Shown: positions 10,994 to 33,100 of the stretch, in pieces
How the letters are laid out: each line of letters opens with the position of its first letter
Position numbering within the stretch: the stretch's first letter is position 1
NCBI RefSeq assembly: GCF_000208745.1
Contig: NC_030850.1
Location: forward strand, 31,087,674-31,151,673
From: Theobroma cacao
Taxonomy: Eukaryota > Streptophyta > Magnoliopsida > Malvales > Malvaceae
Reading direction: 5' to 3'
DNA length: 64,000 nucleotides
Notes under the pieces: generated by a model
What the model saw: the letters and a program-made list of their open reading frames with translations, nothing else
What the model was told of the DNA's origin: nothing
Database searches by the model: none
Position numbers and translations under genes: made by a program

Positions 10994-13731
10994 TTTTTAA
11001 ATGAGATATTTTTTAATTAAATTTAATTTAAAAACAGGTAAATGAGTAATGCGATAACATGTAGGAGACTCATGGTTGAAAATCTGCCAAGAGAATAGTG
11101 CTTGCATGAAACTTCTTTAATGGAGCAATGAAGAAAATTTAAAGTTGAATGAACAAAGTGAGAAAAGATGTGAATTCAATTTTCTTCCAAGTTAATTCCC
11201 CGATAATTGCAACTTATATTGGGACCACAGCCCACAGCCCAAATCGTTGCTGGGATTCAATTTTGCTTAATCTCAAATGCAGGGTACACTTGATTTGCGG
11301 CTGTCTGTCTAAGTAAAGTCTAACCAATGCAAAGCTATTGATTTTTGAGCCTCACGTCCATATATTAAAAGTTGACAGACAGTATTGTTTTATCCCCATG
11401 TGGCAAGTAGTAATCTTTCATCTCATCGACAGTTAACAAACCCAACTCCTGTCTGGAGCATTCAAACACTTGAACCATTTCTATTGTTTCAGTGGCATCC
11501 CATGGTTTAGAATCTGGGTAGCAAAAATATCTTTGCCTAAGTTTCAATTGAGCCCCTTTTAAATCTCCTTTTTAAAATAACCTTGAAATCATTTTGCCAA
11601 CACATCCTGACACGGAAAGCAAGTTAAGCCCAAGCATGGTTTTCAAATTCCATCTGTCATTTTTGCAGGGTTAAAACCCATCTGGTCAGAGATTTGACTT
11701 CTGTTTAATCAGTGTTAGTTTAATTTCTACTGAGTTTTGGTTTTTATTTCCTTTTTGCAGAATGTTAGATCCACGTAAACATGCCAATGATTAAACGCTA
11801 ATCAATCCATGCATGATTAAGCCCGCGTGACTGATTCCTTCACTCCACTTTCCAGGGTCCATGTGATCACCCCCCTCCTTTTCACACTTAATAAACCCAA
11901 AATTATATAGAAAACTAAAAACAAAAACATAGGCTTAAATTATCCATTCCTTAATCGACGACGTTCCCGGTTGGTAGGCTACTACTGGACTCACATAATA
12001 AGCTAATGACAAATACTATATTATTAGTGTAGAGTTTTCACCATAGTCTAAAATAATAGTCTGCTAGGAATAAGCTGATTTGGGTTAAATACCTTTGCGT
12101 TACTGCGAAGCATCTCCCAAATCAAAGCTGCCAAACGAGAATGTACACAACACCAACTCATTATGAGCTTCCCAGAACTTTCACAACTTGGGAGTTCCGA
12201 CTTCCAAGTTGCTCCCTATATTTATTTTTTATTTGCAATAAACAAAACTAATATGTCTCTGTTTTCTATGGTCACAAGTAAAAGTCCGACTTTTCCAGTC
12301 CAACCTTCTTTTTTTTGAACTACTGTTGCAGTCTGCAACGCTTGGTTCAGAAGCAAACTCTCTCCTGCTTTCTTTCTTTCTTTTTATTCTTTTATTTTCT
12401 TGGCTGCAAACGTGCAACTTGTAAATGTACAGATATACGTCATAACACTTGGCATGATACTAATTTTGTGTTAAAAAAATAATTTCATTGATAGCTTCGA
12501 AATTTTTGAATCCTTGTTAACATTGCACTTTTTGTTTATATACTTTTTTATTACTTAATTTTTTGATACACTCTTAAATCTAAGATGATAAGTTGTTTAT
12601 GTTTAACTTTATGAATAATTAATTTATATTAATCTAATATCTATCATAATATAAATTTAGAGCACAAAAACTTGTCCAATTCCTTATACATAATTTGACT
12701 GCAGAAATAATATTGATTAAACTAATAATTACTAGGATTTAGTGTAGTAAGATCTTTTTCCTCATGTTATAATAACCCTCTAATATATGAGATGTTGATA
12801 TCTCGTATACACAAAAGAGAGACCTAACTGTATTTTTATATAATGAATTCCTAATTTCACTCATCATATGATTTAAGGTTTTATGCACAAACTTATAGTT
12901 TTAAGCCTACATTTAACATTGGAGTTTAAACTATTTTATTAAATCATATTATGAAGTATAATATGTATTGTATTTTTATTAAAATCAAATTAACTTAAAC
13001 TGATTTTGATAAAATACAAAAATAAATAATATAAGTACACACTTTAAATTTATAAGAAAACTTAACAAAGTACTTTTCTGCCCATGAATTGAATGGTCGA
13101 AATCAGAACAAAAGCACATGTTGTATGGTTTTTTTAATGAAAACTTGGAAAAAAAAATAAAAAATAAAATAATGAGTGGTAGATTGAGATGAATGTTGCA
13201 CGGAAGTGAAAGTGATGATTCGATTGGGATAGCTACGTATGCTGGGTGAGAAGGGGCGAGGCCGTGGTTATCAATTGGCATGTTTATGCAATTGGTTAGG
13301 GAGAATTAATTGTTGGAAAGCTGTTGCAAACTGTGGAGGACTGCAGCTCGCAACTTGAATTTGACTTGTTTCTAGTTTGGGTCTTTAATTTCCAGTGACG
13401 GGCCACATTATTCGAAGCTCTGCTCCCCATCCTATCAGCCTAATTTCCACTTCGTATGAAACATAGCTGGATATTTCTGCACTCCCATGGTTGGCTGCCA
13501 AATAAATTACAAATCACTTAAATTAATTACATTGGTGGTTTCATTTGTCATGCATATGATAATAACTGTAAATCACCACGATTTTAGCATTATTAAATCA
13601 AATCAAACAACTCTTTTGTCTGTTTTCTTTTTTTCTTCTACTTTTGTTACTCTTTTTAAATGCTAATAATACATTTTTAAATAATTAATCAAATTTCGAG
13701 TAAAAAAAATCCAGACAAGCTCAATCCTCAA

Positions 13732-13754
13732 AATAATAATAATAATAATAATAA
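13732..13754. repeat. (AAT)n microsatellite
   Basis: About seven to eight uninterrupted AAT units in the spacer upstream of the AAA ATPase gene. Confidence 0.9.
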
Positions 13755-14800
13755 ATCATATCACAAAAAGCTTAGTACTTGATTTTAACATTTAGGGAAT
13801 ACCGATACCTCACATTTTAAAATTTAAATTTAAATTTTTGAGGTTTTGGTGGAAACTTAAGATAGATTATAAGTGAAATTTATAAAATGAAGATAATCAA
13901 CTCTTTATTGATAAAATCAAATGTCAAAATTGTCTCAAGAAAAATATCTAAAAAATAAAAAAAATTAAATTGGTATGTTTAGATCACATTCCATTTATTA
14001 TCGTCAGTGTATTTCGTAGCGGTTATCATTTATAATGATGATTGTAATTTATTAATTCTATTATATGAGTATTCCTTGAAAAAATAAAAGAGCCGATAAG
14101 AGCCATACTTAAATACTTTAATAAAGGATTTAAAACAGAGATCATGTCAACTCGTATTTCATGTTTATAACAATAACCATTAACACTGCAATAATTAATT
14201 TATTTGATTGTTTGAAGTTTACTGTATTATTGAAGACGAAGGGAATTAAAAATAAAAGTGATTTATATTATTTAGATAGGTGTGAAATTATGACCATTTG
14301 ATGAATACAAAAGGAATGTAACTTTCACGAGAACCCATTCAACATTTGGTTCATGTATATTGAATTGAAACAAAAGCATGCGAGACATAATCCTCTAAAA
14401 ATTCCCTTTTCTTATCAAGCTGTGGTCAGCCAAAAGATTCAACAAATCTTTTTCTTATTTCGGCTAGAAATCCTAAGTGGGTTGACAAAATCTGAGAAAA
14501 CCTTGATTCACACTCATTTCCGGACAGTACAGTGAAGAAAACCCAACCAAAAGTCATAAACCAAAACCGCAATAAATGTCCAGTAATGAAACATCCTCCA
14601 AACAAATTAACCCATGTGCCTTTTTATTAACACTGCCAGAACGCCCTGAAAACCAAACAACCCATTTCACCGCTTCCTAAGAATCATAACCTCCAAAACT
14701 TAAATCCAAATAAAACAAAATAAACCTACCATAATCGTACTAGTAAAATAAAATAAATAAACCCCCTATTTATTCCATATTTTTAATATTTTATATATTT

Positions 14801-14810
14801 TATATAAATA
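14801..14810 (+). promoter_or_regulatory. Putative TATA box of the FHA/AAA ATPase gene
   Basis: TATATAAATA lies about 205 bp upstream of the ATG at 15015 and is followed by a long CT-rich leader (14860-15010), typical of plant core promoters. The surrounding DNA is AT-rich, so this is suggestive only. Confidence 0.35.
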
Positions 14811-15014
14811 ATAGGTGCACAGGAACCTTGATAACTGATCTCCCCGCAATCATTCACCCCTTTTCTCTTTTCCTTTCCCTCTCCCCTGCTCTCTTTCTGA
14901 TTCTCTCTTTCTCTTCTTTTTCTTCCCAAGACCCAAAGTTCGTTCTTTTTTCGGATCAGAGAAAACCCAGACCGAAACCTCTCCCCCTCCAAACCCTTCC
15001 TCTTCAACAAGAAG

Positions 15015-25085
<10,071 letters not shown>

Positions 25086-26553
25086 AGGAGGCATCTTTGT
25101 GTATAGCGTTCCTTTTTAATTTCATTCTTGGTTGTCACCATAAAAGGTGGCCAAGTTGAGAGACCTGTTTGTGGAATTCCATTACAGGTCCCGGCTTCCT
25201 TGTATTATAGTATATAGGTTTTTCAAAATTTTCACAACCTCTGTTAGCAAAATTTTACAAATATTTATCAAGCAGGTTAACTTTATTAAAAGCATCTTCT
25301 TGCCCCCTCATTCCTTGCCTATTTCCTCTTTGCCTGTACATACATTGTAATTTTCTTCACCATCATAAAATTTATTTTCCTTTGGGGGATGGAATGGGAT
25401 GGGGATAAGGAGGTTTGTAAGGAATGCTCGTTAACTGTTGTCATAGTAGCTTGCAAAATGAGACATCACATTATCCTCTTGTGTCGTGTATTATTCTTCC
25501 TCGCCTTTGATCCTTGAGATTGTCATCTTGACTATGCACGCGTGGATGCGTTGGGATTTAGAGGTGATTCTGTTGATAATTACAACACATATATATATAT
25601 ATATATATGTATATGTATATGTATATTTCTTTTTATTATTATCAATTTGCAATTAACTAATTACAACAACGAAGAAGGGTCCATTGTTGACAAATAGAAG
25701 TAGTAGTACTAGTAACGGAAAAAGGTAAAGGAATACAGTATCATCATCATCATCTAATATTGGAATCAAATATCGATGGAGGTTGCGGATATGACTTTCC
25801 TAAGATTTGATGGCGCGAAGTTGGGGTATCCGTTGTGTGATTGGACAACTGGATGCAATTTGTGCGGACCATCACAGGCCACGTTTAAAATGTGCTTCGC
25901 TTTCATTCCCCATTTACTCTGTCTGTCTGTCTGTCTGTCAAGTGCATCAAAGGGGACAAACGTTGACTTTTTGCCTTAAGCCTTTTTTGATGGAAGAGTA
26001 TGTTGCATGAGCCGGTAACCAACCATGAACTATTCATTCCCCTTCCCTTGTTAAATAAATATTTAAAATTTTATATTTATTTTTTAACCAATTTTATTAT
26101 TTGACTACTAAATATTTAATTTTTTATTTTTAACCTTTTAAGTTTAAAATTTTAATTTCACCAATGAGGTAGAGTATTTGATAATCTGAGCTCGGATATT
26201 TTATTATCAGGTTCGAATAGGTTTCAGGTTACACGGAGGAGTAGTTAGTATCTGAACCCACACACGATTCTTCGTTGACGCCAACAAATTCTGGGCCCTC
26301 CTTGAACGCCATGAACCGTTGTTACGCAGAATCCGGCATATATTTAATATTAAGTAGAAAGAATGAAAAAATAACAAAAAGGGCGAAAAAAGTCAATTAC
26401 TTGACGAGCGCTCTTTCTTCTTCAATCACCCATTTATTTAAGTCAGGCTTTCACTGATGAACGATGCTACCATCGCAAAGAAAAAGGAAAATTACGATCT
26501 CTTCTCTTTCCTTTCTCTTCGGCTTTAGTTTTTTTCCGAGACGCCCGTTAGCG
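25086..26553. other. 3' flank of AAA ATPase and promoter region of TPK
   Basis: Contains the AAA gene's 3' UTR, an (AT)n/(GTATAT)n microsatellite at 25589-25626, a (CTGT)n tract at 25919-25939 and AT-rich spacer around 26050-26140. From 26464 an ATG-started frame runs into the TPK coding sequence; see the TPK entry. Confidence 0.6.
25589..25626. repeat. (AT)n microsatellite grading into (GTATAT)n
   Basis: About ten AT units followed by three GTATAT units, downstream of the AAA ATPase gene. Confidence 0.9.
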
Positions 26554-28905
26554 ATGGACCTGATGCACCATTCTTCGACTTTTCTTCTGCCGACGATTCC
26601 CTCAGACCACCGCCCTTCTCTAACGTATGCTCTAGTCGTTCTTAACCAAAACCTCCCGAGATTTACTCCTCTTCTCTGGAAGCACGGTATTTTTCCTGCA
26701 TCCTCACTTATTTTATTGCTGACTATTTTTGTCTCTCTGAGGATTAATCGTTGCGTGTTTTTGTTTAGAGCAGCTCAGCTTCGCCTCTGTGCTGACGGTG
26801 GCGCCAACCGAGTGTACGATGAAATGCCTCGGTTGTTTCCCCAGGAAGATGCCTCCGATGTTCGACGCAGGTTTCTTCGCCTTTCCCCCCTCTTTTTCTT
26901 CCTCATGTGGTTTGAATTTTTATTAGTTAAAACTATACGAATTTGGTCAAAATCCGGTCCAAAAATTGTGGAATCGTTACAGAACATAGCTTCTCCGCCG
27001 CATCGTAGTTTTGAGAATCGTTTTGTTGATTTTTTTTTTTAATTGATGTCGTTGTTCTAAGTGATCGGACGAAATGATTTGTTTGTTGTTCTTTTTAAGC
27101 TATGTCATAACATAGGGCGCTTTGATTGATAGCAGATACAAGCCGGATGTAATTAAAGGAGATATGGATTCAATACGAACAGAAGTGCTTGATTTTTATA
27201 CGAGCCTAGTAAGTTTGCGATTTTTTTTTTTGGTTAGAACCATTTAACCGATAATATCAATGATTTTTATGCTTAAGGTTCTAAAGCGTGTTTCCCATCC
27301 ATTCTTGTCTTGCCAATGTCGTGTCCTATGTTTGTGGCCTCTGCTGCTCTGTTTTTATGAGCATTAGTTTCTTCTTCCTTGTATTTGAGGTGTTACATCT
27401 CTCTGGTTCATATATTTTTATTGCTGAGTTGTTTTCACTTGCTTCTTTGTTGTAGGGAACAGAGATTATTGATAAATCTCATGATCAAGACACCACAGAT
27501 TTACATAAATGTGTAACATACATTCGTGACTTTGCTCCAGATTTGGATAAGTCTAATGTAAGTTAAACTTAAATGTTGTTGTAATAGTTACACTTTGTGC
27601 AACTTTCATTTTTCTTTTATTTTATGTTGAATGGCATTAGTACTTGAATATTGGTTTGGAAGCAGGTATTACTTACAAGTTAGGGAGAAGAATCTGCACC
27701 AGATAGTATAAATTTTACATGTAGTGTGTGCTTCGATTGGTATTTTATCATTTTTCTTTCCTGATTTAACGACAGCTTTGCATTCTTGTTGCTGGAGCAC
27801 TCGGTGGGCGATTTGACCATGAGATGGGAAATTTAAATGTCTTATGTCGATTCTCATCCCTTCGAATAGTCCTTTTATCTGATGATAGTCTCATCCATCT
27901 TCTTCCAAGGACTCACCATCATGAGATACATATTCTATCTTCTATTGAGGGCCCGCACTGTGGACTCATGCCCATTGGGATGCCATCAAGTAGTAGTACT
28001 ACAACTGGGCTTCAGTGGGATCTGAGTAAGTATATGATTACATTTACATTGTTCTGGTGCTTGCTTTCAGTTCACTAGGCTATTGAACTCAATGGACATA
28101 ATTTAATGATATCATGCCATCTGTTTATCATGCCTTGCTATGCTGCTTTGCTTTGCACTTCACTTGAAGATTACACTTGTTTAGATAGCAAACATTGTCA
28201 GGAGCCTGAAGGGTATATACAGAGTCAGAACTCCTGAAGAGTATATAAGATAAAAGTTCCTCTAGCATACTTTTTGTAGCTCTTGAGCAATCGAGGTATA
28301 TGTAGAGAAAGGGAACTAATCGATTCTATATGATTTAATGAACTTGTCCTTTGCATGAAAAAGTAAAACATGGCTAAATCTTATTGTAGTGTAGAATCAT
28401 CTTATCTTTTTTGTGTCATGTCAGTATGATCCAAACTACTAAAGAGAAATTGATTGTCTTTTTTTAAGGGAGAGGGATATTGAATTTTACTTAAAACAGC
28501 TTCACCTTTCCAGTTACTGTTTTTGTCTTTCTCTTCTCTCCTATCTATCTATCTATCTATTCAGACACCTTTTGACAGCTAATATGAGCAGAACGCACAC
28601 ATGCATGTCCCCTATATTAATGAAAAGCCTGATAAGAACCCACATGAGGTAGAGAGAAAATCTTCAATTACTATTGCATTAGTGTCCTAACTCTGTGTGT
28701 ACTTCATATTTCCTGTTGTCCGTGGATCTCCCCTATGCTCTTAGAGATGGCTGTGGCTTATTGTTATTATTTTTTTCTCATTCCAGATGAAACAGAAATG
28801 AGATTTGGTGGTTTAATAAGCACATCAAATATAGTTACAGGAGAGAAAGTGACGGTGCGATCTGATTCTGATCTTCTTTGGACCATTTCCATTAAGAAGT
28901 TGTAG
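26554..28905 (+). CDS. TPK1: Thiamin pyrophosphokinase, six exons
   Basis: Exons 26554-26686, 26774-26870, 27136-27208, 27456-27557, 27776-28025 and 28787-28905 join to 257 residues. The enzyme transfers pyrophosphate from ATP to thiamin to make the cofactor thiamin diphosphate, in the plant cytosol. Landmarks are TYALVVLNQNLPRFTPLLW, LRLCADGGANRVYDEMP, RYKPDVIKGDMDSIRTEVLD, DKSHDQDTTDLHKC (catalytic Asp cluster), GALGGRFDHEMGNLNVL, EGPHCGLMPIG and MRFGGLISTSNIV. The second exon's acceptor could also lie at 26770 (AG at 26769-26770), adding one residue; I chose the site giving the family spacing HAQLRLC. An ATG at 26464 is in frame and would add 30 residues (MLPSQRKRKITISS..., basic then hydrophobic). 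Arabidopsis TPK1 is 265 residues and starts near MDVMIHSS, so 26554 is preferred. It lies directly after the AAA gene, as At1g02880 lies beside At1g02890. Confidence 0.93.
28541..28560. repeat. (CTAT)5 microsatellite in TPK intron 5
   Basis: Five exact CTAT units inside the last intron of the thiamin pyrophosphokinase gene. Confidence 0.9.
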
Positions 28906-29292
28906 CGGCTATTGCTATTGGGATGAGTTGCTCAAGTTGCAGATTTCACTTTCTCGAAACCAAGATCATTATGGTCCATTCTGATTTTTTTTTATCAATG
29001 TTTTTCCTTACCATTGTAAATTTACACGTCCAATTTTGAATTTCAAAATATGGTTGAAGATTTATATCCAGGGTCTGGCATATCATGCTGCACTTATTTG
29101 TAATGCTGCTACTACTAGTGTAATGGAAGAGGAAATTTACTGTTCCGTTCCAAAATCCTTTTAAATTTTCAGCTCGGATAAGTTCAAATTGTAATGGGAT
29201 GTATTTGGTATCTCATTCAGTTAGGTAATAAAGGGTTGTTAAACTGAGAAGTCGTTGATGGTGGTGGAGCGATCATGAATTGCTTGCTGCAA

Positions 29293-29592
29293 TGGTTTTT
29301 TTCTTTTTTGCAAATGAAGCAAACAATTCTTTAAATCCATGAAACAAGACCAACTTAAAACCATGAAACAACTGAAACAGCTCCATTCACTTAAAAATTT
29401 AGGAACAAAATAATCAGAACAAAACAAAGCCTTCAGTAATACAACTTTCTACCTTCACCTTACCCGATTTGGGGCCCTTTGGAGCAGCAACCTTGCCCTG
29501 TGTCTTCTGTGTTCTGGCCATCAGTTACTGCTTTCTTTGCCTTCTTCTCATCCTTAGTTTTCTTGATCCTCTCCTTGATTTCACGGATCCTT
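29293..29592 (-). pseudogene. RPL24: 5'-truncated processed pseudogene of ribosomal protein L24
   Basis: On the minus strand the frame IREIKERIKKTKDEKKAKKA is the C-terminal helix region of cytosolic RPL24e. It then shifts: the normal continuation (RTQKTQGKVAAPKGPKSGKV) appears in another frame, so there is an indel near 29520. The copy has no introns, lacks the first two thirds of the protein, continues into a 3'-UTR-like stretch and ends in a degenerate A-rich tail (about 29297-29313). Those are the signs of a LINE-mobilised mRNA copy. Flanking target duplications were not resolved. It lies between TPK and PMS1, facing away from PMS1. Confidence 0.75.
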
Positions 29593-29986
29593 GGTTTTTT
29601 TTTTTTTGTTTTGATCCAAATTACCCTTTTGTATGCCGACAGAAAATTGTTGTTTGAACATTTAGATTAGAAGAAGATTGTAACTTGAAAATGACATCAA
29701 CTAGAAAAAGTAAGAAGATTTGTTTTAAAACTTAAACCAAAAAAACTCCTCTAATTAGGGAATCATGGACAAAAAACGTCCACTAAGTTTGACGTTGCAA
29801 ACAAAAGCAAAAATGCACATAGACAAGAAAGAAAAAAGCTGGTCCGTATACCGAATTTTCTAAAAAAGATATATTTAACTCTAACCGGATATTCATTTTA
29901 TTACAATTAAAGCATAAAATTTTTTATGTGGGAGAATTTGTTAATTTTTACCGGCGCCTAGTAACTAGCTCTTTGCATCCCTTCCG

Positions 29987-30000
29987 TTTTGGCGGCAAAA
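29987..30000. promoter_or_regulatory. Palindrome-like double E2F site upstream of PMS1
   Basis: TTTTGGCGGCAAAA contains the plant E2F consensus WTTSSCSS on both strands (TTTGGCGG and, inverted, TTTGCCGC). It sits 173-186 bp upstream of the PMS1 start codon. E2F-DP factors drive S-phase genes, which suits a mismatch-repair protein. Confidence 0.6.
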
Positions 30001-30047
30001 TTTTAGCCAAAAAGGGTTTAGTCTTTCTCCTTCTCTCTCTGGGCGCT

Positions 30048-30063
30048 AAACCCTAAACCCTAA
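30048..30063 (+). promoter_or_regulatory. Double telo-box upstream of PMS1
   Basis: AAACCCTAAACCCTAA holds two overlapping telo-boxes about 110 bp before the ATG, and an inverted AGGGTTTA lies at 30013-30020. Telo-boxes are common in promoters or leaders of plant replication and translation genes and bind Myb-type TRB factors. Confidence 0.6.
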
Positions 30064-30172
30064 CGTTCCCCTCGAATTACGTAATTAATCACTCCCGTCA
30101 TTCCGTTTCCAGGGTTTTGTCGTTAGAGTTGCTCTTAGATGCTCGATTCATTGAATTATTAACTCTCCTTCC

Positions 30173-33100
30173 ATGGAAGGACCGGCACCGTCTAATTCCC
30201 CTGTAATTAAGCCCATACACAAAGGCGTCGTCCACAGAATCTGCGCCGGTCAAGTCATCCTAGACCTCTCCTCCGCCGTCAAGGAACTCGTCGAGAACAG
30301 CCTCGACGCCGGTGCCACCGGCATCGAAGTCGCTCTCAAAGAGTACGGAGAAGAATCGTTTCAGGTCATCGATAATGGCTGCGGTATTTCACCCAATAAT
30401 TTTAAGGTAAATAATATACGTTAGCAACACAAATTTGTCACCATTTCTTTGGCTTCATCTTGATAATTTTAAATTGTTTATTTATTGTATTTTTTAGGTC
30501 GTGGCGATTAAGCATCATACATCTAAGCTTGCAGATTTTTCAGATCTTCAGTCTTTGACTACGTTTGGATTTAGAGGGGAGGCGTTGAGTTCGCTTTGCG
30601 CATTGGGCAATCTGACTGTTGAAACGAGAACGGCAAACGAATCCGTTGCAACGCATTTGACTTTTGATCATTCAGGTTTGTTGATAGCTGAGAAGAAAAC
30701 AGCTCGACAAATTGGTACTACTGTCACTGTGAAGAAGCTGTTCTCGAATCTACCAGTGCGAAGCAAGGAATTTCGTCGCAACATACGCAAGGAGTATGGC
30801 AAACTTATTTCCTTGATGAATGTGAGTGTATCCATGCATGTCAAAAGGTTTAAAAAATTTGTTTATTACTTGTTATCTAGGTTCATTTTTTATGCATGGA
30901 CTAAACAACGTTGGATCATGCTCGCTTTGTTATGCCTATTGGAGATTGTGTATTTGGTTTTAAATAATGTGTTAATCTGAAATGCTATACCTGTGTTAAG
31001 ACAAAGTCCGTTGAATTTGTGGATTTTATATGTTCATGTGCTTTGTCATTGATTTAAATGGACTGCTCATCTGTGAACCTGTTTATCTTAAGACTTGTAA
31101 TTCAGTTTCATTCATTCTTGGCAAAGCGTTTAAAAAATAATGCTTATGATTGGAGACTTTGTATTGCTTATTGTTCAGATGTTGTTTGCATTCCTTGTAG
31201 TCTCTTGCACATGATTTATGGTGTCATCCTCACCGTACTTAGATGCATAATGATGCTGTAGAATATTGAGTTATGAAGAGTGTAATGTCTTTAACTGTGG
31301 TGACTATTCATCTCCTGTCTTTATTAAGAGTTAGGAACCCCTTAAACATAGCTACTTTGTATGTCTTCACCAAGTTGCTTATCACTTATCTTTTCATTTC
31401 TTTTTAAATTTTGTGCATAAAAGGATATTATTCTCCTGTTGTGTATGTGCAGGCCTATGCACTTACAGCAAAAGGAGTTCGGTTAGTCTGCAGCAACACA
31501 ACTGGAAAGAATGCAAAATCTCTGGTAATTAAAACACAAGGAAGTGGTTCCCTCAAAGATAACATCATACAAGTGTTTGGCACGAACATGTTTAGCTGCT
31601 TAGAGCCTGTGTCTATATGTATATCAGATGGCTGCAAAGTTGAAGGGTTTCTTTCCAAGTCTGGACAGGGTAGTGGCCGCAATCTGGGAGACAGACAGTA
31701 CTTCTTTGTAAATGGTCGACCAGTAGATATGCCTAAAGTCAGCAAGCTTGTGAATGAGTTATATAAAGGCGCAAACTCTCGGCAGTATCCCATAGCCATA
31801 ATGAATTTTACCGTACCAACTGGAGCATGTGATGTCAACGTGACTCCTGATAAAAGAAAAGTATTTTTTTCTGATGAAAGCTTGATTTTGCAATCTTTGA
31901 GAGAGGGTTTGCAGCAGGTATATTCCTCAAGCAATGCCAATTTCTTTGTTAATAAAGTTGAGGAGAGCTCTAAGGAAGCTCATTTCCCCGAGTCTATACT
32001 GGAAAAATCTAATATCCTTCCAGAACGGTTATCTCCAGTTGGAATCAATTCAAAAGTTTCCATGAGGGAGCATTCTGCAGAGGACAACACCTCTCTTAGA
32101 ACAGTTAAAATAAGCACTCAGAGTTTGCCTTTATCGGAAGGATCAATTGCTAGTGATGAAGAGAACTCATTAAGGAAGGACTTCACTTTAAGAGTACAGG
32201 GAACAAAGAAGGTTGATGGTATTGTAGAGTTTAATGGTGGGCAATTGACAACTGATATGGATGGTGCAGCTAGCAAAGATTTATCAGGAGGAACAATCCA
32301 TAGCCATTGTGAGAATTCATTGAGGAAGGACTTCACTTTAAGGGTACATGGAACTAATAAGGTCGATGGTCTTACAGAGTCTAATGATGAAGGATTGACA
32401 ACTCAAATGAAAAATATACCTGACAAGGATTCTTCATCCCCTTCAACTGCAATTGGGAAAGGTATTGCCGTAAGTAAATATTATAGTAGTTGTTCAGGCA
32501 GTGTTCAATCATCACTGAGCAAATTTGTAACTGTAAGTAAGAGGAAGCATGAAAGCATTAGTACTGTATTATCTGAAGTTCCTGTCTTAAGAAATCAAGT
32601 TCTTCATTGCCAATTAAAGAGCAGCCATTCGGAAATGCATGCTTCGGGCCCAAGAGATCAAGTTGATGATTCTTCAGAGGTGAATGAGAATGAGCCAGGC
32701 AAGTTTCTCAGAGCAGATAGCATCTTGGATGAAATTGAAAATCCTTGCTCTACTAGAGGCAACACTAATGATGGAAAACCTGGAAAGGTACATGGATCTA
32801 TTATCTGTTCTTAACTTGGTCTGTCTGCTTCACCAGTCAAGAAACAAACAGAGAAAACGTAAAGCTCAATACATTAGTTACTGAGAATGAAAGTCAGTGC
32901 AACTAAATTTAGGAAAAATTTGTAAAACCATAGTAGAGAAGGTGGCTTTTTCCTTTTAAAACAAATTCTTTAATCTATGCTCTCTGACTCTTCTATTTTC
33001 CTATCATAACCATGTCAAACATATATCAGATGCCTCAAAAAAAGATGAGTATTTGATTATAACGATACAAAAAATCTGTATCAGACATAGGTATCTGCAA

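Larger units (their letters stand above)
10382..14800. other. 4.4-kb gene-free AT-rich spacer
   Basis: Holds the 3' UTR of the lipid-droplet protein gene, a probable MITE (10551-10993), an AAT microsatellite near 13732-13754 and otherwise unstructured AT-rich DNA. On the minus strand around 11365-11540 there is a 55-60 codon stretch with protein-like composition (PDSKPWDATETIEMVQVFEC) but no start codon or splice context; I do not recognise it. The right end should contain the promoter of the AAA ATPase gene. Confidence 0.5.
28906..30172. other. TPK 3' flank to PMS1 promoter
   Basis: From left to right: TPK 3' UTR, the RPL24 retropseudogene, AT-rich spacer, then a compact PMS1 promoter with an E2F-type site and telo-boxes within 190 bp of the PMS1 ATG. 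Confidence 0.7.

Noticed and set aside
11365..11547. 60-codon minus-strand frame with protein-like composition
   Set aside because: Starts at TTG, has no splice or promoter context and no family I recognise; mentioned only within the spacer entry.
26160..26240. tRNA-like TTCGAAT motif with possible stems
   Set aside because: No acceptor stem, anticodon arm or A/B boxes with correct spacing.
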